64,000 nt of DNA from DATBGO01 sp050011895 (GTDB lineage Bacteria; Actinomycetota; Actinomycetes; Streptosporangiales; Streptosporangiaceae). Below, in pieces: positions 42,052 to 49,813 of this stretch. Position numbers and translations under genes: made by a program. A model generated the notes under the pieces. The model made no database searches, was not told the DNA's origin, and worked only from the letters and a program-made list of their open reading frames with translations. How positions within the stretch are numbered: the stretch's first letter is position 1; every line of letters starts with the position of its first letter. The DNA lies in assembly GCA_050011895.1 (NCBI GenBank), contig JBEKIF010000023.1, positions 1-64,000 on the forward strand. The letters are read 5' to 3'.

Positions 42052-42135
42052 CTGAGACGCTCCTTGTCCGGTCGGTGGGCCCGGGCCTGCTAGTGCCGCC
42101 TGGCCTGAGCCCGATGTCCCGTTCCTGCTTCGTGC

Positions 42136-43671
42136 CTACAGTCGCCCGTCCGCAAACTGCCCATCCGCGACGTCCGTGGCCACCTGGATAAGGGTCCGCA
42201 CTGCCGCGCCTGTCCCGCCCTTGGGCGTGTACCCGTACGGCTCGCCGCCATGGAACGCGGGGCCTGCTATGTCCAGATGTGCCCAGCGAACCCCGTCAGG
42301 CACGAATTCCCGGAGGAACAGCCCGGCGACCAGCATGCCACCATATGAATCAGCTGCCACGTTGGCGAGATCCGCCACCGCGGAGTCCAGGCCCTTCCTG
42401 AGCTCCTCGGGCAGCGGCATCGGCCAGGCCGCCTCGCCGGCCCGGCCGGCCGCGGCCACGATCCCGTCACGCACCGCATCGTCGTTGGCCATCACGGCGT
42501 ACATCCGCAGCCCAAGCGCGACGACCTGGGCGCCGGTCAGGGTGGCGACGTCAACGAGCAGATCGGGCGAGTCGGCCGCGGACCTGGCCAGGGTGTCGGC
42601 GAGGACAAGCCGCCCCTCGGCGTCGGTGTTCAGGACCTCGACTGTCGTGCCGCCGTAGATGGTAATCACGTCAGACGGGCGCTGCGCGTTGCTGCCCGGC
42701 ATATTCTCTGCCAGCGCCAGGTAGCCGATGACGTTGACCGCCGGGCGCAGCACGGCGATGGCCTGCAGGGCGGCGAGCACTGCCGCCGCACCGCCCATAT
42801 CGGACTTCATCGTCTCCATCGACTTCGGCGGCTTGAGAGAAAGGCCGCCGGAGTCAAAGGTGATGCCCTTACCTGCGTAGACGACCGTCTTGGTGGCATC
42901 CGGGTGCGTGTAGCTGAGCCGCACCAGCCGGGGCTGGTGCGCGGAGCCCTGGCCGACGCCGCTGATCCCGCCGTAGCCGCCGTCGGCGAGCGCGTGCTCG
43001 TCCAGCACCTCGACGCCGAGCCCTGACGCCGCGGCGACTCGCTGCGCCTCGGCGGCGAAGCTGGCCGGGTAGAGGTGCGCGGGAGAAGTGTTCACCAGGT
43101 CGCGTACCAGCGTCACCGCGGCGGCGATCACCTGCGCTCTGGCCACGCCTGCTGCGGCGGCCTCGCCGCCGGTCAGCAGCGTCAGCTCGGTGCCCCGCTG
43201 CTGCCCGCCGTTGCGGTACCGGCTGAAGACGTACCCGCCGAGCAGGGCACCGAGAGCGACGGCCTCAGCCTCGGCCTGGTCGCGGGCGGGCAGTGCGAGC
43301 GCGATCTGGCGGGCCGGCCCGGAGGCGTCGGCCGGCCCGGAGGCGTTGGCCCTGACGGCTGCGCCCGCGGCGCGGCGCAGGGCCTCACCGCTGAACTCCG
43401 ATGGGCTGCCATTGCTGGCGCCGATGCCGACGGCCGTGATCAGCGGCGCGGCCAGGCGGTCAGCCGATGCGATCTTGGTCACTTCCTCCGCCTTGCCGGT
43501 GGCGCCGAGCGCGGCGAGCGTCGCCGCGAGACCGCCGCCGAGCGCCGCGTCGATGTCCTCGGCACCTGGTGCGGGCACGGGACCATCAGGACCTTGGATA
43601 ACTCCGATGATGATTGCGTCAGCCCGGGCATCACGTGGGGGCGCCTGGCTGGTGAGAAGCGTGGCGGTCAC
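42136..43671 (-). CDS. pepA: Leucyl aminopeptidase (M17 family)
   Basis: A 511-residue enzyme. The C-terminal catalytic domain carries the metal ligands in YAGKGITFDSGGLSLKPPKSMETMKSDMGGAAAVLAAL (Lys, Asp) and the family signature NTDAEGRLVLAD (Asp, Glu). It removes N-terminal Leu and other residues from peptides in the cytosol. The N-terminal macro-like domain contains a diverged region with an Ala/Asp/Pro repeat (SGPADASGPA). It precedes lpdA by 84 bp on the same strand, as pepB precedes dlaT in mycobacteria. Confidence 0.94.
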   Translation of the reverse strand: MTATLLTSQAPPRDARADAIIIGVIQGPDGPVPAPGAEDIDAALGGGLAATLAALGATGKAEEVTKIASADRLAAPLITAVGIGASNGSPSEFSGEALRRAAGAAVRANASGPADASGPARQIALALPARDQAEAEAVALGALLGGYVFSRYRNGGQQRGTELTLLTGGEAAAAGVARAQVIAAAVTLVRDLVNTSPAHLYPASFAAEAQRVAAASGLGVEVLDEHALADGGYGGISGVGQGSAHQPRLVRLSYTHPDATKTVVYAGKGITFDSGGLSLKPPKSMETMKSDMGGAAAVLAALQAIAVLRPAVNVIGYLALAENMPGSNAQRPSDVITIYGGTTVEVLNTDAEGRLVLADTLARSAADSPDLLVDVATLTGAQVVALGLRMYAVMANDDAVRDGIVAAAGRAGEAAWPMPLPEELRKGLDSAVADLANVAADSYGGMLVAGLFLREFVPDGVRWAHLDIAGPAFHGGEPYGYTPKGGTGAAVRTLIQVATDVADGQFADGRL

Positions 43672-43905
43672 GGTCCGAGCCTAATGCCTCGCCGGCCTTG
43701 CCGATCACCGGCTGTTCGGCGTTGTCCCGCAGCGGTCCGGGGCCGGTGTCGCACCGGCTGGTCCTTCCGCAGGCTAAGCATCGGTCAAAAGCTGATAATA
43801 ACTGCCGTCATCTTGGAAAGGTGACAGCGGTTACACTGGGCATGCTGGGCGGGGCGGCGCGAGCTCGGTTCGGCGGATGCCCGAGGATCGGGATCAGGAG
43901 AGGTC

Positions 43906-44679
43906 ATGGGAGCAGGAGCGCTGTTCATCGCGGTTTTCCTCGCCTGTGCCGTGGAGGCGGTGGAGGCCACCACCATCGTGCTGGCGGCCGGTACCGCGCG
44001 GGGCTGGCGCTCTGCGATGGCCGGCCTGGCGGTCGCCGTCGTCACGCTCGCGATTGTCGTCGCAGTGCTCGGCCCGGCAGTATCGGCAGTGCCGTTGCGC
44101 GGCCTGCGCCTCGTGGTCGGAGCCTTGCTGCTGGTTTTCGGCCTGCAGTGGCTGCGGAAGGCCATCCTGCGGGCCAGCGGCTACAAGGCGCTGCATGACG
44201 AGGACAAGATCTATGCCGACCGGCTGGCCGCCGCGGGGTCGCCGGAGCGGACCCGGGCGGCCCTGGTGCCCGACTGGCATGGCTTCACCCTGTCCTTCAA
44301 GGGCGTCCTGCTTGAGGGCCTCGAGGTGGTGTTCATCGCGCTCACTTTCGGCAGCAACGCCCGCAACGTCGGCCTGGCCGCGATCGCCGCGGGGTGCGCG
44401 GTGGCGGTCGTGGCCACCGCAGGGATCGCCGTCCGCGCGCCGCTGTCCCGGGTTCCGGAAAACACCCTGAAGTTCGTGGTCGGGATCATGCTCACCGCTT
44501 TCGGCACCTTCTGGGGTGCCGAGGGCGCTGGCGCGCACTGGCCGGGTTCAGACGCATCGCTGCTGGTCATCGTCCCGGCCGTCGCGGTGCTCGGGCTGAT
44601 CATGGTGGCGGTGATGCGCGCGACGGCGGGCGGCCCGCAGCGGGGCGTAATGGTGGCGGCCACGAAGGAAGCAGGCTGA
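43906..44679 (+). CDS. COG4280-like membrane protein with two ExxE motifs (possible metal/cation transporter)
   Basis: A 257-residue protein with about seven membrane helices in two similar halves. Each half starts with a helix bearing a paired-Glu motif: EAVEATTIVLAAG (Glu17, Glu20) and EGLEVVFIALTFG (Glu137, Glu140). The second resembles the REGLE iron-binding motif of Ftr1 permeases, and two-half proteins with ExxE helices also occur in GDT1-type cation transporters. A charged cytosolic loop (about residues 90-128) separates the halves. I infer a cation transporter; the substrate is open. A small membrane protein gene follows 1 bp after the stop. Confidence 0.6.
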   Translation: MGAGALFIAVFLACAVEAVEATTIVLAAGTARGWRSAMAGLAVAVVTLAIVVAVLGPAVSAVPLRGLRLVVGALLLVFGLQWLRKAILRASGYKALHDEDKIYADRLAAAGSPERTRAALVPDWHGFTLSFKGVLLEGLEVVFIALTFGSNARNVGLAAIAAGCAVAVVATAGIAVRAPLSRVPENTLKFVVGIMLTAFGTFWGAEGAGAHWPGSDASLLVIVPAVAVLGLIMVAVMRATAGGPQRGVMVAATKEAG

Positions 44680-44680
44680 C

Positions 44681-44884
44681 ATGTCGGTGCGACTGCGGGC
44701 CTTCCTTGCGTTCTGGTACGACTTCGTGGTCGGCGACGACTGGGTGGTCGCCGCCGGGGTGGTCGGCGGCCTGGCCGTTACCTATGCCGTGAGCAGGTCA
44801 GGCGTGCCCGCCTGGTGGCTGCTCCCGTTGTGCCTGGCCGTGCTGCTTCCGCTCAGCCTGTGGCGGGCGGCCCGCAGGCCCTGA
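44681..44884 (+). CDS. Small two-helix membrane protein
   Basis: A 67-residue protein with two hydrophobic helices (VVAAGVVGGLAVTYAVS and WWLLPLCLAVLLPLSLW) between a polar N-terminus and a basic end. The ATG begins 1 bp after the stop codon of the COG4280-like gene, so the proteins are translationally coupled and may form one complex. No family is recognised. Confidence 0.7.
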   Translation: MSVRLRAFLAFWYDFVVGDDWVVAAGVVGGLAVTYAVSRSGVPAWWLLPLCLAVLLPLSLWRAARRP

Positions 44885-44942
44885 CCCGGCGCGCTGGCCA
44901 GCGAGCTTACGGCGCGGGCCGACGGTACCCGGGTTCAGCGGC

Positions 44943-45497
44943 TCAGCGGCTCTCCGCCTCCTCCGCGTAGACCCGGGCGGCGTAGCTCTCCAGTTCCTGC
45001 TCGCAACTGGCCAGCGCCCGCTCGGCCGGCTCGCGCCCGACGGCGCCGAAGGCATCGCGATCACGGACCCGTGCGAGCCAGTTACGCAGCTTGATCAGGT
45101 CGACCTCGTTCTCCTCAAGCTCGGCGTAGGTGAAATGCTCGGCCACATACTCCTTCTTGACCTGCCCGAGAAAGTCCTCGCATTTGTCGACGATCTCGGC
45201 GTACTCGTCGTCTCGGGCTGCCTGGAAGGCCGCCAGGATTTCGTGCTGGCCGGCCAGCACCGCGCAGGAGAGCAGGACCGCGGTCCCCGACATGTCGATG
45301 ATCTCGCTCCTGAGCCTGCGGAGCGCCCGCTCGGCGCTGACGCTCGCTGGCAGCGCCGCGGCGGAATTCTGCAGGTAAATGGCGCCCAGGCTCTTCAGCC
45401 TGCGCCACACGGTGGAGCGGAGCCTGGTGGGTTCGGACGGCACCCGGTAGACGAGGAGCAGCCAGCCGCTATCCACCGCCCCGTCGCTTCCGGCCAT
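44943..45497 (-). CDS. ChrB N-terminal-domain protein (chromate-resistance-type)
   Basis: A 184-residue protein matching the ChrB N-terminal domain: WLLLVYRVPSEPTRLRSTVWRRLKSLGAIYLQNSAAALPAS, followed by FQAARDDEYAEIVDKCEDFLGQVKKEYVAEHFTYAELEENEVDLIKLRNWLARVRDRDAFG. Full-length ChrB proteins are about 300 residues and regulate or assist the chromate exporter ChrA; this one has only the first domain and no chrA is adjacent. The C-terminal third is a predicted coiled coil. Its function in this context is unknown. Confidence 0.78.
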   Translation of the reverse strand: MAGSDGAVDSGWLLLVYRVPSEPTRLRSTVWRRLKSLGAIYLQNSAAALPASVSAERALRRLRSEIIDMSGTAVLLSCAVLAGQHEILAAFQAARDDEYAEIVDKCEDFLGQVKKEYVAEHFTYAELEENEVDLIKLRNWLARVRDRDAFGAVGREPAERALASCEQELESYAARVYAEEAESR

Positions 45498-45647
45498 GCT
45501 GCCATTGTCCCAGAGACGGGCCAGTGCCCCGCCTTCATCACCGAAGGCCGCCAGGCTCAGGCCTGACCGCCCGCCCTGACCAGGTCCGCCGCCGGAACAC
45601 GACCGGAATGACCGAGAATCAGGGTCTGGGCGGCGGCCTGCACCGGG

Positions 45648-46406
45648 TCAGGTCTGCTGGCCCGCTGCGGCCCGGGCACCAGGCAGCAGGCGCGCCGGCA
45701 GTGGTGTCTCCGCTGCCCCGCCGGCGCCATCAGGCTCCACCCGGTAGCCGTTCGCCTCCGGCCGGCCGGCCACTATCTCGGCGAGCGATTCGTCGACGAA
45801 GTGCGCCGCGGCTCCGTCGTCGCAGGCCAGGCCTGCCGGCAGGGTTCCGTCGGCCACCAGGGACTGAAACGCGGGCCGCCGGGCCGGCTCGGAACTGTAG
45901 TGCGGGCAGTAGCTGCCCTTCAGGAGGCCGAGCCCGGCCGTGAACGGCCGCAGCCTGACGCCGAACGAGTCGGTCGTGCCGCCCTCGAACCAGCAGATCG
46001 CGCCGGCGCTCACGCCGGACAGCACGATCCCCGCCTGGTAGGCCGCCCGCAGTATCCGGTCAAGTTCGTGCACCCGCCAGACGGCCACCATATTGGCCAC
46101 GCTGCCGCCGCCGACGAAGATGACGTCCTGCGACAGCAGCTGGTCCTCGGGATCCTCGACGTTGGGCATCGGGAAGAGCTCGAGGTGGGTCACCCGGGCC
46201 GCGGTCGCCGATAGCACCGAGTACAGCCGGACCAGGACCCGCGGATCGTCGCCCATCGGCGTGTTGATCAGGCAGACCCGCGGCGCCCGCCGCCCGGATA
46301 GCTCAAGCGCGTGGCTGATGAGCCCCGGAACATCCGGGGACGGCGCCGCCATCGAGCCGCCGAGTCCGCCGATGGCTAGTACGTGCCGCCGTCCGTCCGA
46401 TGCCAT
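45648..46406 (-). CDS. Peptidase E-like (S51 family) protein
   Basis: A 252-residue protein of the class-I glutamine-amidotransferase-like S51 family. The nucleophile Ser lies in GIVLSGVSAGAICWFEG, FVGGGSVANMVAVWR provides the oxyanion region, and the His lies in GSYCPHYSSEPARRPAF. S51 enzymes cleave Asp-X dipeptides or cyanophycin fragments; substrate choice here is unknown. The ATG at 46406 is 22 bp from the divergent HIT start, and TAGCGT lies 6 bp before it, so the mRNA is probably leaderless. Confidence 0.85.
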   Translation of the reverse strand: MASDGRRHVLAIGGLGGSMAAPSPDVPGLISHALELSGRRAPRVCLINTPMGDDPRVLVRLYSVLSATAARVTHLELFPMPNVEDPEDQLLSQDVIFVGGGSVANMVAVWRVHELDRILRAAYQAGIVLSGVSAGAICWFEGGTTDSFGVRLRPFTAGLGLLKGSYCPHYSSEPARRPAFQSLVADGTLPAGLACDDGAAAHFVDESLAEIVAGRPEANGYRVEPDGAGGAAETPLPARLLPGARAAAGQQT

Positions 46407-46412
46407 CGCAGC

Positions 46413-46422
46413 ACGCTACCGT
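46413..46422. promoter_or_regulatory. Overlapping divergent -10 boxes for pepE-like and HIT genes
   Basis: On the minus strand TAGCGT (46418-46413) and on the plus strand TACCGT (46417-46422) both fit the TAnnnT -10 pattern and share the TA at 46417-46418. Each is followed by exactly 6 bp before the start codon of its gene. This predicts two leaderless transcripts from one bidirectional promoter. Confidence 0.55.
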
Positions 46423-46428
46423 GCCGTG

Positions 46429-46851
46429 GTGACTGATTGCCTGTTCTGCGGCATCGCGGCCGGGACCGCGCCAGCGCACGTGGTGGCATCCGATCAGCTG
46501 ACCGTGGCGTTCCTCGACTTCAGGCCCCTCTTTAAGGGCCACGTGCTGGTCATCCCGCGGGCGCACTACGAGACCCTGGCCGACCTGCCAGGCAACCTGG
46601 TTGCCCCGCTGTTCGGCGCCGTGCAGCGGCTCAGCGCGGCCATGCCAGCCGGGCTCGGCGCGCAGGGCAGCTTCGTCGGGCTCAACAACACGGTCAGCCA
46701 GAGCGTCCCGCATCTGCATGTGCATGTCGTGCCGCGGACCAAGGGGGACGGCCTGCGCGGATTCTTCTGGCCGCGCGGCAGGTACGCCGACGATGCCGAG
46801 GCAGCCAGTTATGCGCGCCGCCTGGCCGCGGCACTGGCCGCGGCGGGCTAG
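46429..46851 (+). CDS. HIT-family nucleotide hydrolase
   Basis: A 140-residue protein with the histidine triad QSVPHLHVHVVPRTKGDG (HxHxH), the N-terminal CLFCGIAAGTAPAHVVASDQLTVAFLDFRPLFKGHVLVIPRAHYETL and a zinc-type Cys pair CLFC. HIT proteins hydrolyse AMP-NH2, dinucleoside polyphosphates or related nucleotides. The start is GTG at 46429 (or 46426); this choice fits a leaderless transcript. The stop codon lies at the beginning of a GC-rich tandem repeat. Confidence 0.88.
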   Translation: MTDCLFCGIAAGTAPAHVVASDQLTVAFLDFRPLFKGHVLVIPRAHYETLADLPGNLVAPLFGAVQRLSAAMPAGLGAQGSFVGLNNTVSQSVPHLHVHVVPRTKGDGLRGFFWPRGRYADDAEAASYARRLAAALAAAG

Positions 46852-46917
46852 GGCCGGGCCGGGGCCGGGCTAGGGCCGGGGCCGGGCTACGGCCGGGGCC
46901 GGGCTACGGCCGGGGCC
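46845..46917. repeat. 17-bp tandem repeat over the HIT-gene stop codon
   Basis: GGGCTAGGGCCGGGGCC-type units start at 46845, 46867, 46884 and 46901 (periods 22, 17, 17). The first unit contains the TAG stop codon of the HIT gene; the later units have TAC in place of TAG. The array runs directly into a long hairpin. Confidence 0.85.
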
Positions 46918-46983
46918 GGGGCAAGCAGGACCGCGCGTTCCCAGTGGTCGTCCCCCCCAGGTTGCGCGGTCCTGGCTTGCCCC
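46918..46983 (+). ncRNA. Long hairpin with a C-rich loop (structured RNA or terminator)
   Basis: Arms 46918-46936 and 46964-46983 pair over 19 bp with a single bulge; the arm core is GCAAGCAGGACCGCGC. The 27-nt loop contains a run of seven C. A second, short hairpin (GCTGAG/CTCAGC around 46986-47007) follows. The element is larger than a typical terminator. C-rich hairpin loops recall the actinobacterial 6C RNA, but that family has two C-rich loops and only one is seen here. It could simply terminate the HIT transcript. Confidence 0.5.
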
Positions 46984-47113
46984 TGCTGAGCGCAGCTAAT
47001 CTCAGCCGAGCTCGCCTGGCCATCCCCGAACTCGGGGGTGACTCACCAGCGCACCGGACCTAGACTTGCCTGCCAGGCTCAGCGGCCCCGCGGGCACGCA
47101 TGTCAGGACGGCA

Positions 47114-47950
47114 ATGACAGTTGATTCCCCCATGTCAGCGACTGCCCATGTCACCACGCCATCCGGGCAGGTCCTCTCGGTTCCCGACGGCCGCAGGCTG
47201 GTGTTCGGCCGGGGGCCTGACGCGGACCTGGTGATCTCGGCCGGGCGCGGGCTGTCCCGCCGGGCCGGCGTCGTCACCGCGGTCGGCGGCGGCGCCTGGG
47301 TGGCCAACATCAGCCGCACCCACGCGCTGTACGCGGAAGGTGACGGGTACCGGATCCGGCTGCCCCGGATGGAAAACCAGGGCCAGCCGACCGGCGGGTG
47401 GTTCGTGCAGGAAGGCACGGCGCTGATCGGCTCGCGCGCGATGCTTGACGAGGGCAAGCCGCTTCGGCTGGTGGTCGCCAGCCAGGTCCGCGAGGCGGCT
47501 GAGGGCAGCGACGGCGGCCGCGGCCGGGCCGAGGACGACGCCACGCTGCTTCCGCTCTACCTGGACCCGAACACCAAGCTCTTCCTGGTGGCCCTGATGT
47601 GGTGCCGGCCGTGGCTGATCGACCCGGCCCGCGGCACGCCGCTGCCGCGGACACCGGAGATCGCGCGGGCCGCGCTCGAGGTGACCGAGGCTCGTCACGA
47701 GCTCGACTGCTTCAACAGCGATCCGGCCTTCAGGGACCGGCTCTCGGCCCGGGTCGGCGAGCACGTCAAGGTGCTGCGCAGGAAGATCGCCGAACGGGGC
47801 CTGGTACGTGCCGAGATCCGGCTGTCCGACGAGGTGGTCGTGGGGGCGCTGATCGAGCACGGGATCGTGACGCCCGAAGACCTGGACCGGCTCGCCAATC
47901 CGGCCTGGATCTCCCGGCAGGAAGACCTGTGGTGGACGCCGGTGGCCTGA
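47114..47950 (+). CDS. FHA-like domain protein
   Basis: A 278-residue cytosolic protein. The N-terminal 85 residues look like an FHA phosphothreonine-binding domain: RRLVFGRGPDADLVISAGRGLSRRAGVVTAVGGGAWVANISRTHALY, with the FGRG loop, a Ser-Arg in LSRR and a later Asn-Ile-Ser. A central linker and a helical C-terminal region (from about residue 135) follow, with DPNTKLFLVALMWCRPWL. The latter resembles no family I can name. The ATG at 47114 has AGGA upstream. It is convergent with a Ser/Thr kinase gene, a plausible source of phosphothreonine ligands. Confidence 0.7.
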   Translation: MTVDSPMSATAHVTTPSGQVLSVPDGRRLVFGRGPDADLVISAGRGLSRRAGVVTAVGGGAWVANISRTHALYAEGDGYRIRLPRMENQGQPTGGWFVQEGTALIGSRAMLDEGKPLRLVVASQVREAAEGSDGGRGRAEDDATLLPLYLDPNTKLFLVALMWCRPWLIDPARGTPLPRTPEIARAALEVTEARHELDCFNSDPAFRDRLSARVGEHVKVLRRKIAERGLVRAEIRLSDEVVVGALIEHGIVTPEDLDRLANPAWISRQEDLWWTPVA

Positions 47951-48001
47951 CCGGCCGGGCCGCCGCCCCGCCAGCTCCAGACCGCAGGGGCCCGTCGCTC
48001 G

Positions 48002-49666
48002 CTAGCTGCCCTGCACGGTAAAGGTGGTGGCCGCCAGCACGCCGGATGGCCCGGCGACCTCCACGCGGTAGCTCCCGGACGGCAGGCCGTCGGCGAAGAA
48101 CTGGTGATCCACGTTAATCCAGTAATTGAAGTTGCCATGCGCGTCGGCAGCCAGCGGCTGCGGCTGGAGATCGGCTCCCGCGCGCATCAGCGTCAGCGTC
48201 AGCGGCTGGCCAGGAGGCCATCCGTAGCCGTACACCTTGAATATCGTCCGGCTGCTGCCGGTCGTCTGGCTGAGCCGGACCTGCTGGCGTGGCAGCCCTG
48301 GACGGCCCGGCTTCGGGAGGCGGGGCGGGGGACCGTGGGGGCCGGGGCCGGGGCCTGGGCCTGGGCCGCCGGACAGAACGCCGGGAGTTGCCGGGCGCGA
48401 GCCGTAACCGGTGTCGTTCGGGGTGCGCGCGGCCGCGGCCCCGGGGCCGGCCGAATTCTGCGGGTCTGCGGCGGCGGCGGCGGTGCGGTCGGGTGAGCCC
48501 GCGATCCAGGCGCCGATGGCGCCGCCCGCGGCCAGCAGCACCGCCGTGATAGCCGCGGTCAGCACCAGGGCACTGCGTCGCTTCCGTCTCGGTCCGGTGC
48601 GGCGGTGCCCAGCCCCGGCAGGGTCATCTGCGCGGTCCGGCCAGCGCTCCGGCGCCCGGCCGCGGCCGGCCCCCGCGCCCGGGATGCTGAGCACCGGATG
48701 CGATCCGAAGGTCTCGTCGTCGCCGCTGTCCTCGGCCAGCTGCGGCTGGGCACTCGGCTGGGGGTCGCGGCGGTACTGGGCGATGAGGGCGAGCGCCGGG
48801 TCCGGCAGCGCGCCGGGGCCAAGCTCGCGCCCCTCGCCGCTGGTGCCGGGCGCCAGATGGGCGAGGACCGACGCCGAGGTGGGCCGCCTGCGCGGGTCGC
48901 GTTGCAGGCAGGCGGACACAACGTCGGCCAGCTCGGATGGCAGGCCGGCGAGGTCCGGCGGGTCGGTAGCGAGCCTGACCATGACGTCCATCACGGTCTC
49001 GCCGCGGTAGGGAGGATTGCCGGTGGCCGCGAACAGCATGGTGGCGCCCAGCGAGAAGACATCGCTGGCCACCGACGCCTGCCGGGTATCCCTGGCTTGC
49101 TCAGGCGCCATGTAAGCGGGGGTGCCGACAGCACCCTGGGACAGCGTCAGCTGCATCCGTTCCGCTGCCCTGGCAATACCGAAGTCGATGACCCGCGGCC
49201 CGTCAGTCGAGACGAGCACGTTCGACGGTTTCAGGTCCCGGTGCACAAGCCCGGCGCCGTGGATCGACTCCAGGGCCTCGGCGCAGCCGGCCCCCAGCCA
49301 TTTCACGGCCTGCACGGGCAGCGGGCCGCACGTGCGGACGAGCCTGTTCAGTGAGGGAGCCGGCACGTACGTCGTGGCCAGCCAGGGCAGATCGGCCTCC
49401 GGATCAGCCGCGACGACCGCTGCGGTGAAGGCGCCGCTGACCCGCCGGGCCGCGGCCACCTCCTGGGCGAAACGGGTGCGGAAATGCGGCTCGTCGGCCA
49501 GCTCGATCTTGATCGTCTTGACTGCGACCAGCCGTCCGGCCGCCGACTTGCCGAGATACACCCGGCCCATGGAGCCAGCACCGAGCCGCCCGAGCAGGGC
49601 ATAGCCATTGATCTGCTCCGGATCCCACCGGCGCAGCGGCTCGAGTAACGCTGGCTGCGACACCAT
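48002..49666 (-). CDS. Transmembrane serine/threonine protein kinase (PASTA-less)
   Basis: A 554-residue Hanks-type kinase. The Gly-rich loop GRLGAGSMGRV (26-36), Lys50 in AVK, HRDLKPSN (142-149), DFG (161-163), GTPAYMAPE (181-189) and DVFSLG are all intact, so it should be active. After a Pro/Asp-rich juxtamembrane linker comes one membrane helix (about 365-390), then an external part with a Gly/Pro repeat and a C-terminal beta-rich domain (about 455-554). That domain has no PASTA repeats. GAGGAGG precedes the ATG. The sensor ligand is unknown. It faces the FHA gene. Confidence 0.92.
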   Translation of the reverse strand: MVSQPALLEPLRRWDPEQINGYALLGRLGAGSMGRVYLGKSAAGRLVAVKTIKIELADEPHFRTRFAQEVAAARRVSGAFTAAVVAADPEADLPWLATTYVPAPSLNRLVRTCGPLPVQAVKWLGAGCAEALESIHGAGLVHRDLKPSNVLVSTDGPRVIDFGIARAAERMQLTLSQGAVGTPAYMAPEQARDTRQASVASDVFSLGATMLFAATGNPPYRGETVMDVMVRLATDPPDLAGLPSELADVVSACLQRDPRRRPTSASVLAHLAPGTSGEGRELGPGALPDPALALIAQYRRDPQPSAQPQLAEDSGDDETFGSHPVLSIPGAGAGRGRAPERWPDRADDPAGAGHRRTGPRRKRRSALVLTAAITAVLLAAGGAIGAWIAGSPDRTAAAAADPQNSAGPGAAAARTPNDTGYGSRPATPGVLSGGPGPGPGPGPHGPPPRLPKPGRPGLPRQQVRLSQTTGSSRTIFKVYGYGWPPGQPLTLTLMRAGADLQPQPLAADAHGNFNYWINVDHQFFADGLPSGSYRVEVAGPSGVLAATTFTVQGS

Positions 49667-49813
49667 CCTGCCTCCTCCCCTTGCGCAGATTAGCCTAGAT
49701 AATGGCGAGCCACGCAGGTGCGAGGCATAGTTACCGCGCGGCGCACCGCCTCGCCAGGTAATCGGGTAGCTTTTACTGGCCCAGCAGGCCAGCCGGGGAG
49801 GCCGGGCAGGACG

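Noticed and set aside
40072..42093. Long plus-strand open frame across sucB and lpdA
   Set aside because: It runs antisense through two clear enzymes and has no recognisable domain.
46918..47007. Firm assignment as 6C RNA
   Set aside because: Only one of the two hairpin loops is C-rich and no covariance search could be run, so it is kept as a hypothesis.
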